Shown in pieces: positions 48,101 through 59,084 of a DNA stretch of 64,000 nt. The DNA comes from Numida meleagris (lineage: Eukaryota > Chordata > Aves > Galliformes > Numididae). How positions within the stretch are numbered: position 1 is the first letter of the stretch; each line of letters opens with the position of its first letter. The translations under genes and the position numbers were made by a program. The notes below the pieces were generated by a model. The model ran no database searches, had not been told where the DNA came from, and saw nothing but the letters and a program-made list of their open reading frames with translations. The stretch covers positions 20,243,700-20,307,699 of the forward strand of contig NC_034438.1 in assembly GCF_002078875.1 (NCBI RefSeq), in the 5' to 3' direction.

Positions 48101-51100
48101 ATCTGGACAACAAGTAAGATACTAAAATGTCATATCTAGTAGATCTGTATACTCTTAGGTGAGGTCCAATTTCCATATTTAAACCTGTGTGAGTCTGTAG
48201 ATATGTATGTGAATACCTAAATTTGACTTAGAACCTCAGGAGTCATGCTTGATGCAGGTGCAAACATTTTGATGACTGCACTGTCCTGAAAGTTTTTTCA
48301 CCTGCCTTTTCAGCTTTTCTTCCTTGTCCTGGCTCATTTACAAAGGAAGTTGAAAAGATTTCCTTTTTTCTCTGGTACTGCTCCTGGCAGTAGTGCATGT
48401 GTGATAGGAATGACTGGGATTGAAGCAGCACCATATTTCTGGTTATGTTTCAGTACAAGATAATGGGCAGATTATGAAGAGGTCTTCAGAAATCTTTAGA
48501 TTGTGGATCCAGTGGGAAAGGTTCATCACAGAACGCTCAGGTGTGCAGCAGTGCAGAAGAACATGACAACCTGCTGGATGATTTCTCTATTTACCAGCTC
48601 TCAGAAACTGTGTTATGAAAAGCCAGTAAATACAGCAGTGTGCAAATAAAGAGGTCTTGCCCTAGCAGTGATATATGGTCCAGTTTAGTCTCTCTGTTGG
48701 AAAAACTGTTTGACATTCTTATTCAGCCCAAAAAAAAAAAACACCTGTCTCTGTAACGGGGAGACAAAAATGACTGAACTTTGCTTTTATTGCAATATAA
48801 AAGTGTTCTACAGCTTCTACAGGACGACAAAGCCGGAGATGGGATGTGATTTAATGCCTGAGATCCCCACAGATCTCCTGAAGGCAAAGAAGAGTGCTAC
48901 TGCCATTCGCAAGAAAGCCTGTGCAAGATGAGCAGCCTCCCTCCAGTCACAGTGGGGGCTGATGTGCTTCACACAACCCACTGCAGCTGTCAGGGACAGG
49001 GGAAGCGTTAAAGTGAGCTGGAGATAGAGGAGGAACAACCTAGGTTGCAGAGCAAGGAGCAAGGAAAATGGATGGACCGGACCATCTCCTGACCAGTCTT
49101 ACCCCTTGCAGTGAGAGTGGCAGCTAGCAATTTTATGAAGTCACACAGAGAATCCATATCAACACCTTCAGACACTGGTGCCTAAAGTCATGGTTCCTAA
49201 GCACAGAGAGAGACATTGTGCACCTCAAGCAAAGAAGAGCTGCTGGTCACTTCAAAAAATAGATTCGCTCTGCCTGTATCAGAGGCACTTAGGTGCTTAA
49301 TGTCTAGCTTGAAGGGATCTCAAGCTGTTATACATCTGAGTGCTACGAAAATAAATAGATTTCACCTCTTGGAGCACATTCAGAAGCCCCAGCACCAGGT
49401 CTGTGGAAACTGGAATAGCTTTTCCAGTTGCACCAGTAGCAGAGGAGTCTGAATGTTTTCAGATCCAGTTTATAGAAATGCATAAAACTAAAGTTTGAGA
49501 GAAATGTGCTCCACTTCCTTAGTCCAGTGAAATATCAGCTCAGTGTCTAGGTCTAGTTTTGTAGCTGTGTATATCAGATCTAAACAGAACAAGAAAATAA
49601 TCTTGCCTACCCTGACATAGAGTTTTCTTCTCCAAGGTCCTCTCAGCTGTCAGATGAGCATATCTTGGAAACAGAAACTGGCTTTATTTCGTTTGCAAGA
49701 GTGATTTCTGGGTGTCTCAGCTTCATTCAGAGTAAACTACTTTTAAAGTGCAGGCCATTGCATTATTATGAATGAAAGAACTTCAGTTGCATTAGAGCCT
49801 TCCAAACGCACAATTACAGCAAAAGCATTGAGGTTTACCTTGAATAAGCTGCAGCACTCCATCCAGCAAAGGAAAAGCTTTAATTTTTAACAGAAGGGTT
49901 CCTCTCCTATTTGTATTACAAACCAAAGACACTCACTGTAATATGGAGAAGCAGGGTCATTACCCAAACCACACTGACATGAACCAACGCCCAGCCTTTG
50001 CAAGCAGTGTTTATTTTATCAACTAAAATTGTATCATCTTATATTCCAGTAGGTTTTGACACATGCACACATGCACATTACAAATTTATAACACAAATTA
50101 CAACTTCTCTAAGCAGCTGATATCGATGAATCATTAAGGCCCACCAGGCATCTTCTGAGACCACAAGGGGAAAAGCAGGTGCTAAGCTACATCAGAGTTA
50201 GCGTACCTGCAATTAAAACACCAAGCCAGGAGAAAAAAATTGCAAAGATAATTTCAGCACAAAATGACTCTGCCGGTTCTGGAGGGAAGAGAATAACACT
50301 GTGCACACTCTGAGCAGCTCTGCCTCCACCACCAAACTCCAGGCAGGACAAGAAGCCGAACTACAGCACAGTCCTTTCCCTTAGCTCTCTGTTGTGCACA
50401 CTGGGCTGCATTTAAAGAAGATAATTCTGAGCAGCCACTGAGGAACACCCACTCTGCCCAGTGCTGGGGGCCCTTTCCCATCCCCTCTCCCCATCTACCA
50501 TGTCAGACTCGTGGTTTGGGGCCAGGGGTGCACACGTGGCTCTGCAGCGTTGTGCTAACATGAGTAGCAGTGGCCCATCTGCATGCTTTGGAAAGCAGTT
50601 AATCTGAACCAATCTCTGGGAGTTTCTACAGGTAATTTCAGTGATAGCCTTCTCCAAAAGGCGTTTTCTAGCTATGTGTGCATTCCACTGGCCTCCAGCA
50701 CAAAATGTGAGAAAGAAGTAAAAACTCTCCTTTATCAGCTCTACCCCTACCTCTTGCTCAAACTGAAGATACTTTCAATGTATTTTAGAGATTAACTAAA
50801 AGCTTCTTTCTTCCTATTTCCATCCTGAAATCTACCCAAGAGTTTCAGCCCCACAGAGAAGCACGATGGATTGCAGTCATTCAAAAGGCACTGCAACCCC
50901 TCTTCAAAAAGTCTTCAGCTGTCTCCGAAGAAACAGCTGGACACAGAGTCAACTGGCAGCTCCTCAGAGCTCGAATACAGACCCACACAAGCACAGAGCC
51001 TAACCCCGTTTCGCTGCCACAGGTGGCAGGAACAGCTATGTACATCCATGTGGGACTCTGGCAAAGGCCCAGGTCACACTGCTATCACCTGTGGGGACAC

Positions 51101-53864
51101 TTACCTGTTTAGGCAGCGTTACACATGGCCCAGCCCAAATATTTTCAGGCTTAATTTTTTTTTTATTGTTCTTTTCCTGAATACACTGTTGCTCAGCTTT
51201 TACCTGCTTATACTCTTTACAGCTTCTGAAAGATGTTGGGGTGACTTAGCTCTGGTGTCAAGTGGACTTTGTCCGTATTCATTCTACTGGGAGAGCAGTT
51301 CCACAACAGTGTCAGTGTTATCACAAATCTGCAGGGGAAAATAAAAGAAAATAGAGTCTTCCTCCAAAGAGGCCAGTGTTCTGTTTCTTTACATGTTAAT
51401 TTCTTCTCCATCCTTTGTGGTTAAGAATTACAGATTAATACACGAGTCCTAATTAATCCTAACTATTATATAATAAAGTGTATCATCACAGTGTAAGCTA
51501 AATCACAGCTTCCCGCTCTCTTGTAACACTCATTCTGACTGAGTGGCCCCATGAGTATTTCAGTTTCAAGATATCAATAGCACGAGCGGAGACATTTCTA
51601 CCAGCATGAGTGTTGAGTTTTTCTTTTTTTTTTAAATACTTGTGAAATGTCAAATAAAAACTGAAAAATAGCCTCAAAAATCAGCCCAAGTGGGAGGCAG
51701 AAGTCACTTTTCATGAAGTTATAATAAAACTTTGCATAATATATTGCTTAATTTCTTTGGAGTTTGTTTTTGGTTTTGTTTTTAAATCTATCCATGGTAT
51801 TCAGAATATAAATATAAATATCACTGGCTGGTGCTGGTGAGTTACCTTGAAATGCAGTGCCTTAAGATGTTCCAGCAGATGAGCATACAAGTCACAGCTC
51901 ATGGGCTGACTTCATCTGGCTTAGAAACTACAAATCCTAATTTTGATTCCTGATTTTGAAGAAGCTGTTAGTGCTGCTGGTTTGTGACTGTGATCCAATC
52001 TATCAGGTTGGTCTTTGCATTGCACGGAAGCAAGGCTTTAAAATGCATTGGAATCTTCATTATTCTGAGTTCACAGTATGATTCAGTGAATGAATTAGGA
52101 ACCAGATAGCTGCATAAGATGGATAATCTTTCCTAGACTGTGCAGTTTCTTACATCAGCAATGAAAAGAAATGATTGACTGTGGAAAAGATCAGCCAAGG
52201 AGCGGTGAAGGCGTAAGACTGATCTGAAAATTTCTATGAAAAAATTCTGCTTGCTTGAAGCATGAATTGCAAAAGTGAAAGACTCTGTCTGCAAAAGAAA
52301 TTGTTAGGGGTCACAGTGCTTTCAGCTATGAAAAGGAAAAAGTAAATATTGCCCACAAAAAATAAAAAAGTTTCAACCAATTTTATTTAAGGATAGATGT
52401 GGCACAGCAGGGAATAAGCTTCACATCACATATCTCTACAGAATGAGGTGCTCTCCAACATTTCTTTGTCCCACTCAATGGTTTTGTTTGTGAGGAGTTC
52501 AGAGACACGGTCCTAATTCTTCTCTTTTTATTTCATCACCTGACTGGGAGACTCGGGCTCTTTCTCCATTTGTGTTGTCTGCACAGAGAGGGGAATAAGC
52601 GTCTCATCACTTTGAGCTTTTATGGACAGGAAATAATCAGAATAGTAATAATGTAAAAGAGAATATACAAGTCTGGTTCACTAGGTGGCAATCAGGAGTA
52701 GTTTTGCTTTGAGCTAAGGAAAATACTGTGGTATTTGCCATGGTTTCAGATTACTATGCCTGTGATGTAATCAAAACCGACCCACAGAAGCTGAGGGTCT
52801 CCAGCCCTCCATTTAAGAGTTTGAATAACTTCAGCACAGTAGAATTAAAAAGCATTTCTGCACAAACAAAACAAAACAAAACAAAAAGGATTAAGAAAAT
52901 GTTTTTAAAATCAAAAGATTAATTATGTTGTACCTTGATTTATTTAAAAAATAGGGCTTTTCCCAGGATGCAGTGGCTGGAGCTATTGCAAATCTGTGAG
53001 CCTCTCCCAGGTAATATAGCACTTTTCCACCAGTGTGGCTGACTCCAGTGATTTGTCTGAAACATATTGGTATATGGGTATAAAGCCAGAGGTTAGCTGT
53101 GTATTTGATGACCACTGCAGAAGAACTGCAGAAATTACGGCTGTAATACTTTTGGGTAGATGTGGATCATCTCATTACCTACTTGTAAATCAGAATAGGC
53201 AGTCTGGACTGCATTGCCCAGAGAAAAATCACAACTCACCAAGGTTCGGGATCTGAAATTGCTTAGCTTTCTTTTTCACATATTTCCAATATGAATGGAC
53301 TAAAAATACTTTAGTATAGATGCTCTAGTTAAGAAAATTATTGTTTTACTAAAAAATCCTAAATACTGTCTACATTTTAAAGGCAGCTTGCAGTACATTG
53401 AACTGGGAGTTAGGAAGAACTACCCAAAATTATCCAAAGTATTCTGAGTCACAAAAGCAGAGCAGAATTCCTGAAAATGTACTGTCTGTTATGGTTTAAT
53501 AACATATGTTCCTCTCATTCCCTCTCTTGTGTTAACTTTCCACTGAAATAAATAGATAATCATTTCCATTGAGCTAATCCTGATCTGAAACCATATACAT
53601 AAAAGAACCAGGCTCTTAGGCCTTTACTCTGTAATAATATTTTGCCATAAGAATAACCAGTAAGTCAGAACTGAGTTGTGAATTTTTTTAAAAACAATAG
53701 CAGCATCCTAAATGCTGTTTTCAGGTCAAATCAGAAGCACCATTACATTCATAAATACTTACAGCTCTGACAAAATATTATTCCTTCCATGTATGATGTA
53801 TGGTCCCAACAAAATTTTCTGACCGTATTTTTCTCTTGCCCTGTAGAATGGGTTGGTATTCACA
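45159..53864. other. 8.7 kb unique non-coding DNA
   Basis: No transposon or gene recognised. The longest frame (157 codons, 50871-51344) begins at a TTG rather than ATG; it contains a hydrophobic stretch but no known domain, and it is rejected as a gene. A moderately GC-rich patch lies at 50250-50600. An (AAAAC)n tract is at 52863. Confidence 0.5.
52863..52888. repeat. (AAAAC)n simple repeat
   Basis: Five AAAAC units. No neighbouring retroposon body seen. Confidence 0.9.
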
Positions 53865-54118
53865 CAATCATAGAGTCAAAGAATCATCAAGGTTGGAAGA
53901 GACCACTAAGATCATCTAGCCCAACCATCAACCCATCACTAACCATGTCACCTAGTGCTACATACAGTCTTTCCTTGAATACCTCCAAGGACAGTGACTC
54001 AACACCTCCCTGGGCAGCATGTTCCACACTTTCTAAAAGAAGTTTTTTCCCAGTATCCAATTTGACTGACATTTCCTCCCAACTTGGTGTCACCTGTAAA
54101 CTTACTGAGGGTGCAATG
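53865..54118 (-). mobile_element. CR1 LINE 3' end with small internal deletion
   Basis: The plus strand begins AATCATAGAGTC and AGGTTGGAAGAGACC, the reverse complement of a CR1 tail and UTR. It then passes into C-terminal coding sequence with the ORF2 stop near 53945. Near 54062-54078 the sequence jumps to another CR1 block (CCAACTTGGTGTCACCTGTA) that normally lies several hundred bases further into the reverse-transcriptase region. So part of this copy has been deleted. No open frame. Confidence 0.88.
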
Positions 54119-54680
54119 GAAATGTCTATTCAAAGTTCTACAAGGTACAACTGAACTCTTAGAAATTACCATATCCAGAGTAAAGTAACAGAGGGCCAAT
54201 CTCTACATTTGTATCATGAGTATAAAAATATGATGAATTTAGTAAACAAGAATAATTCACAACAAGAGCTTGTGCTTTGAATGAGTCTTTATGTAGACAG
54301 TTTTGAAGTATTCAGTTGTAGTTTTCCCGAGAATTGTGAATGATACCCCAAAAAGTCTTAAGCAGACAAGAATTTTTAGAAGACATAGCTGAAGAGAGGA
54401 AAGTTTGATTCCTTGATCATTCAGTCTGAATTCTACTTTTATGTGTCCTGCAAAAAGACTTCTGGTCTCACATTGAGAGACTAGGACACACAGATATCAA
54501 TGTACTTCACAGATTCGTAAGGAAAGTATCACAGTTACAGCCAATCCATTCCAGTTATTGAAGACAATGAAAGCAGAAATGAGTCTTTAATTAATATCCA
54601 CGGCCATATGGGCTTTTTTGTATATTGGGTTTTTTTGTTAATCACTGCAGATAACTCAAATTTCTTTTGAAATTTACATA
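54119..54680. other. Unique non-coding DNA
   Basis: 560 bases of AT-rich sequence between a CR1 stub and the mariner-derived element. Nothing recognised. Confidence 0.5.
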
Positions 54681-55205
54681 GGTCACACCAAAATTAATAC
54701 CTCCTATATATTTCCATGGTAACTGCATCAGATAGAAAGAGCACAATTACACTGCTTGATAGAGCAAATTCTCAGCTACAAAACACTTTTTCAGTATAGT
54801 CACCACCAACCATGGATTTTTGCCAGTGATTAACAAGAGTTCCGAACCTGCACCAGTACAGGTGATCCACTGTTATTGTCACCACTGCAGAAACACACCA
54901 CCCACTGCCTCAGTGTGCTCACATCCTCTGTTTGGTTTCCATAAACAGTCAGCAAGCATCAATGAATGTCAATGGGTGCGATTTTTTCTGCACAGAGGAA
55001 TTCAATGACACTTCTTCTTCATATGCACTTCCATGATCAGTGCCATTTTGTCAGTCTGCCCCTCTGCTGCCATCTCTCACAGGGCAACAAAATGTAATGG
55101 AATATTGGTGAGAATTTTCAGCCTCTGCTGCCATGCCACCAACATCCACCTCTGACGTCATGGGCCAGAATAAAATAGGAGGCATTACTTTCAGAGCAGC
55201 CCTCA
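54681..55205 (-). mobile_element. Non-autonomous mariner-family element (Galluhop-like), inverted copy
   Basis: Read on the minus strand it has the same order as the copy at 13.5 kb: end repeat, helix-turn-helix remnant, direct join to the C-terminal remnant, and the far end repeat. The right edge on the plus strand reads GGAGGCATTACTTTCAGAGC, and the left edge AAATTAATACCTCC is the worn inverted repeat. TA lies at both outer sides (54679-54680 and 55206-55207), consistent with mariner TA targeting if these ends are right. The catalytic core is missing. Several stops and length changes relative to the 13.5-kb copy show it is dead. Confidence 0.78.
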
Positions 55206-55686
55206 TAGTTTATTTCACTTCACACAAAAATAGGTGTATCGTTTTTTGCAAACAAGGAGAAACTGTTCTGGCCCTAGACAGTATATAAACTGTGTCACAG
55301 AAGAATTTGGATCAGGACTCTAGAAACCAGCAGCCCACAGGAAGGCAGCACTTTGAAAATTAGTCTCTTTCAAAAGTCTGAGTGCTTCTCCTCAGTGTTT
55401 AAGAGCCAGGGCATGTTCTGTGTCATGTTCAGCTAGCTTTCTTAGACATTTCTTGAGGCTTTAAATTAATTGCTGAGGATAGAGTTTATCAGATGTCTCT
55501 TCCAGTATTAGTACTCAAGTTATTTAAGGCAATGCTTTAAAGAAACTATAAAGAAAATACTTCATTTGATGGAAGCACATCAATCTCTTTGAAACCAATG
55601 GAAATTACATGCCTGCAATGATGACAGAATAAATAAAGTCCCTCTTTCAAGTGCCACATGCCATAGCTGAAATGTGTCTTTATTCC
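55206..55686. other. Unique non-coding DNA
   Basis: 480 bases between the mariner-derived element and the solo LTR. No repeat or gene seen. Confidence 0.5.
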
Positions 55687-56216
55687 TGTCATGGTTTTAT
55701 GATTTTCGGTTATTGGTATTCCACATCATAACATCATGTAGTGGATGTACCTGGTTCTCAGAAGAGAAGGACTACTACATTCCCCACGGCACTTTGCTCC
55801 TCTGTTACCATTTTCCAGACAGAGGGAAAAGATAAAAGCTTGCAGTATAAAAACTTGCAGATCACGAGACCTTGTCCCTTTTTTCCGCCGTCTCTCATCT
55901 TGGCAGCACCTCGCTCTCCAGCTGTCTTATCGTCGGTAGTAGAGTAAGGCCTACCTTGATTTTGGGACATTCTCTCTCTCTGTGTTGGATTTATCAGTTT
56001 AAATTGTAATTATATTGTATTATAGTGTGTTGTTTTGCATTCCAATATTTTATTTAGTAAATTAGTTTGTTTCTCCTCAGATTGTTGCCGCTGTTCTTTG
56101 CTCTCAGGGCCATCTCCCTACCCTTTTCCCCTTTCCCCTTTTCCCGGGATGTGGGCCCTTGGGTCCCCCGTCCCCTTCGTCATGGAATCGGGCCTAACGC
56201 CCGTAAACCGTTGACA
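55687..56216 (+). mobile_element. Solo LTR of an endogenous retrovirus, 530 bp, copy 2
   Basis: It starts TGTCATGG and ends CCGTTGACA, with ATTCC on both sides (55682-55686 and 56217-56221) as a perfect 5-bp target duplication. The TATA box is at 55846, and an AGTAAA in the place of a poly(A) signal is near 56056. About 95 percent identical to the minus-strand copy at 19.7 kb; most differences are C/T or G/A changes. There is no internal retroviral sequence next to it. Different target duplications and opposite orientation show that the two LTRs are separate insertions, not the two ends of one provirus. Confidence 0.93.
55846..55853 (+). promoter_or_regulatory. TATA box of the solo LTR, copy 2
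   Basis: TATAAAAA at the same position as in copy 1, about 160 bases into the LTR. It marks the likely U3/R transition a little downstream. Activity is unknown. Confidence 0.55.
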
Positions 56217-57809
56217 ATTCCTTTTAAGTCTGAAGGAAGAACTTTACTTTGAAGAATTGTAATACCAATAAAAACAAACATTCTAATCTAGCTTCTAAAA
56301 TCCAAACCACATAAATATTTTCAACTAGAAGAATATTAGAGGTATAATAGAATAAAAAAAAATAGAGAGCATGTAAAAAAACCTGAAATCTTTATTAATT
56401 TTAACTGTTTACTTATTACAAGGAACATCTGTTATGAAATTCCAACAACCTTCTCCACAGTAGCATTCTATATATTCAAAACATTACTGCTCAGCTGTTT
56501 GATGATCTCTCTCAAGTTCACTTTCAGCTGGAATTTGGAGCAGGCTGTGGTGTTTGTGCTGCTGAAGGAGCTGAGTGACACATCTTATTCAGACTGAATA
56601 GCTGTTGTCTTGTTTGCTGTTATTTCTCCACAGCCTTTCAATACAATGTCTTACAATAAGTTCTTGTCTCAAAACCTTCTGGGAGCACTGGTGTGCATAC
56701 AGGAAAACTGCTTTGCCATTATCTGATGATATGGTGTCAAGCCCTGAAAATTGCCTTTTTGACACAGATTGAGCTGTGTTGCAAAAATCAAAGGCCAGGA
56801 TCTTCTATAAATTGTACAGTGTTTATTTGTAAACTTCACTGTTATTTAATGGTATGAGCAATTTAAATTATATTACTTAAGTACTGATGTGTGGAATTTT
56901 TACTAGGGGAAGAGATGGCTCAGGCAAAGTGTGAGATGTAACTGGTGTAAGGATCAGAACTACATGAAATTATGCATCATGATTTCAAAATCATTGCATT
57001 AGTTCCCTTAGAAATTTGGTACTGATTTGAATGGAAGCTGATACTGAAGTGAAGTTTTACACACAATAACACACCCTGTATCAAACTTTTCCAGTGCAAA
57101 GACTTGAGATCTGGAAGTATTACTTTTATTAAAGCCACAAACAGGTAAGTTAACAAACTGCTGACTCGTTAGACTGTAAAACATGCTGCAGAGTTCTCAC
57201 AGGGAACTGAAGGTTAAAGATTTTCAAGTTGAAAGAATGTGGTGACCAAAGTCTTGCCTTTCTAGATTTGGGCTGATCAACACAAGTGAACAACACTGGA
57301 GCTTTTTATCAAGAACAAAAATGGGTGTCTAGACAAACCCTATTTCTTCTATCAAGCTTTCTGGTATTCTAACAGTGATAAGCAAGATAAAGTGTTGCTC
57401 ATATACTTCCTTGCCTGACCCGATCTACGAAGTCACTACTTCTGTAATATGTATTTTCAGCAGTTTTAAGAAAGTGTTGGAAAGTGCCAAACACTCAGCT
57501 AGACCTTTGAGAGTGAAAAATTCTAGTGTTTAAAGGTAACAGAAGAAAACTCTATGTCGAGTAGTTACGAACACTTAGAGTAAGTATGAAGTTAAACATT
57601 TCAAACCTCTTTGGAGAATAAGTTCTTTTTCCTAGTGAATCACTGACAAGTTGCCAATAAATGCATCAGTATCAACGAATTCATGTAAGTCCACTAAACA
57701 AAAGCCAAATCTCCTGGATTTGTTCTTCCTATACAGCCTTGCATACATATTTTACTATTTAGTAAAATGTAATCATGATAATGGAGGTAAGAGAGAGAGC
57801 CTGGGGAAA
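56217..57809. other. Unique AT-rich non-coding DNA
   Basis: 1.6 kb with no recognised repeat or gene. Confidence 0.5.
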
Positions 57810-57877
57810 GAAAGCCTTCACATTGATCAAGAAGGATCTGGTCAGAGCGTCTAGCCAAAATCAACGCACACAAATCC

Positions 57878-58126
57878 ATGGGCCCAGTTGGGATGGACAC
57901 ACATGTGCTGAGGGAGCTGGCAGAGGTGACTGCTGAACCATTTTCTATCGTCTTTGAAAGGTCTTGGCAAATGGGAGAGGTGCCTGAAGACTGGAGGGTA
58001 GCCAGTGTCACTCCAGTCTTCAATAAGGATAAGAAGGAGGATCCAGGAATCTACAGGCCAGTCAGCTTCATCTTTGTCCCTGGAAATGTGATGGAACAAC
58101 TTGTTCTGGATAACCTCTACAAGTAA
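57878..58126 (+). pseudogene. CR1 reverse-transcriptase N-terminal fragment
   Basis: 82 codons with GEVPEDWRVASVTPVF and YRPVSF patterns, which open the CR1 polymerase domain. A stop follows at 58124 where the family continues toward QHGF. Confidence 0.82.
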
Positions 58127-58207
58127 TTGGAAGAGAAGAAGGATATCAGGTTGGTCAGCATGAATCCACCAAAGGGAAATCATGCTTGACCAACCTGGTA
58201 GCCTTCT

Positions 58208-58585
58208 ATGATGCCATCACTGGCTGAGTTGATGTGGACAGAACAATGGACATTGTGTACCTTGACTTCAGCAAGGCATTTGACACTGTCTCCCACAGCA
58301 TCCTTGTTACAAAACAGAAAATATGGGATAGTTGACTGGATGGTGAGGTGGATTGAGAATTGGCTGACTGGCACATCTCAGAAGGTTATCATCAGTGGTG
58401 CAGAGTTTGGTTGGAGGCCTGTAACTAGCGATGTTCCCCAGGGCTCAGTGCTGGATCTGGTCTTGTTCAACATCTTAATCAACAATCTGGATGAAGGGAT
58501 CGAGTCCACCCTCAGCAAATTTGCCAATGATACAAAGATGGGAGAAGTGGCTGACACACCAGAAGGCTGTGCTACCATTCAATAA
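58208..58585 (+). pseudogene. CR1 reverse-transcriptase catalytic fragment with altered active site
   Basis: The open piece covers the WMVRWIENWLTG stretch, the B motif DVPQGSVL and the catalytic motif. The residues read FANDTK, while CR1 proteins usually have FADDTK, so the first of the two active-site aspartates is changed to asparagine. The A motif just upstream is readable in another frame, which means a frameshift lies near 58310. Ends in a stop at 58583. Confidence 0.8.
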
Positions 58586-58621
58586 GACCTGGACAGACTG
58601 GAAAGCTGGGCAGGGTGGTAC

Positions 58622-59084
58622 TTGATGAGGTTTAACAAGAGTGAGTGTAGAGTCTTGCACTTGGGGAGGAATAACCACATGCATCAGTACAGGTTTGGGG
58701 ATGACCTACTGGAAAGGGGCTCTGTGGAGAAGGACCTGGGGGTCCTGATGGACAACAGTTTGGCCGTGAGCCAACAGTGTGACCTTGTGGCCAAGAAGGC
58801 CAATGGTATTCTGGGGTGCGTTATAAAGAGCATGGCCAGCAACTTCAGGGAGGTGATTGTACCCCTCTACTCTGTCCCTGGTCAGGCCTCACCTGGAGTA
58901 CTGTATCCAGTTCTGGGCTCCCTGCTACAAAAAAGACAGGGATCTCCTAAAAGGAGTCCAGCGGAGGGCCACAAAGATGATTAAGGGCCTGGAGCACCTC
59001 ATGTATGAGGAAAGACTGAGTAACTTGGGTCTGCTCAGCCTGGGGAAAAGAAGGCTGAGTGGGGATGTGATTATAAATATCTAA
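58622..59084 (+). pseudogene. CR1 thumb and C-terminal region, split by a frameshift
   Basis: The first piece runs MRFNKSECRVLHLG to [11 protein letters not shown]. An extra base near 58875 (TCTGTCCCTGG in place of TCTGCCCTGG) moves the frame, and the C-terminal pattern [20 protein letters not shown], then [12 protein letters not shown] continues in the next frame to 59084. Confidence 0.8.

Noticed and set aside
50871..51344. A 157-codon frame with a hydrophobic segment
   Set aside because: It begins at TTG, lies in unique DNA with no domain, and its hydrophobic part comes from a T-rich tract. No splice or promoter context is visible.
53487..53540. TGTTATGGTTTAA as the start of another LTR
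   Set aside because: Only the first dozen bases resemble an LTR start; no poly(A) region, end or target duplication follows.
19680..56216. The two 530-bp LTRs as the ends of one 36-kb provirus
   Set aside because: They are in opposite orientation and have different, complete target duplications, so each is a separate insertion. No gag, pol or env trace lies next to either.
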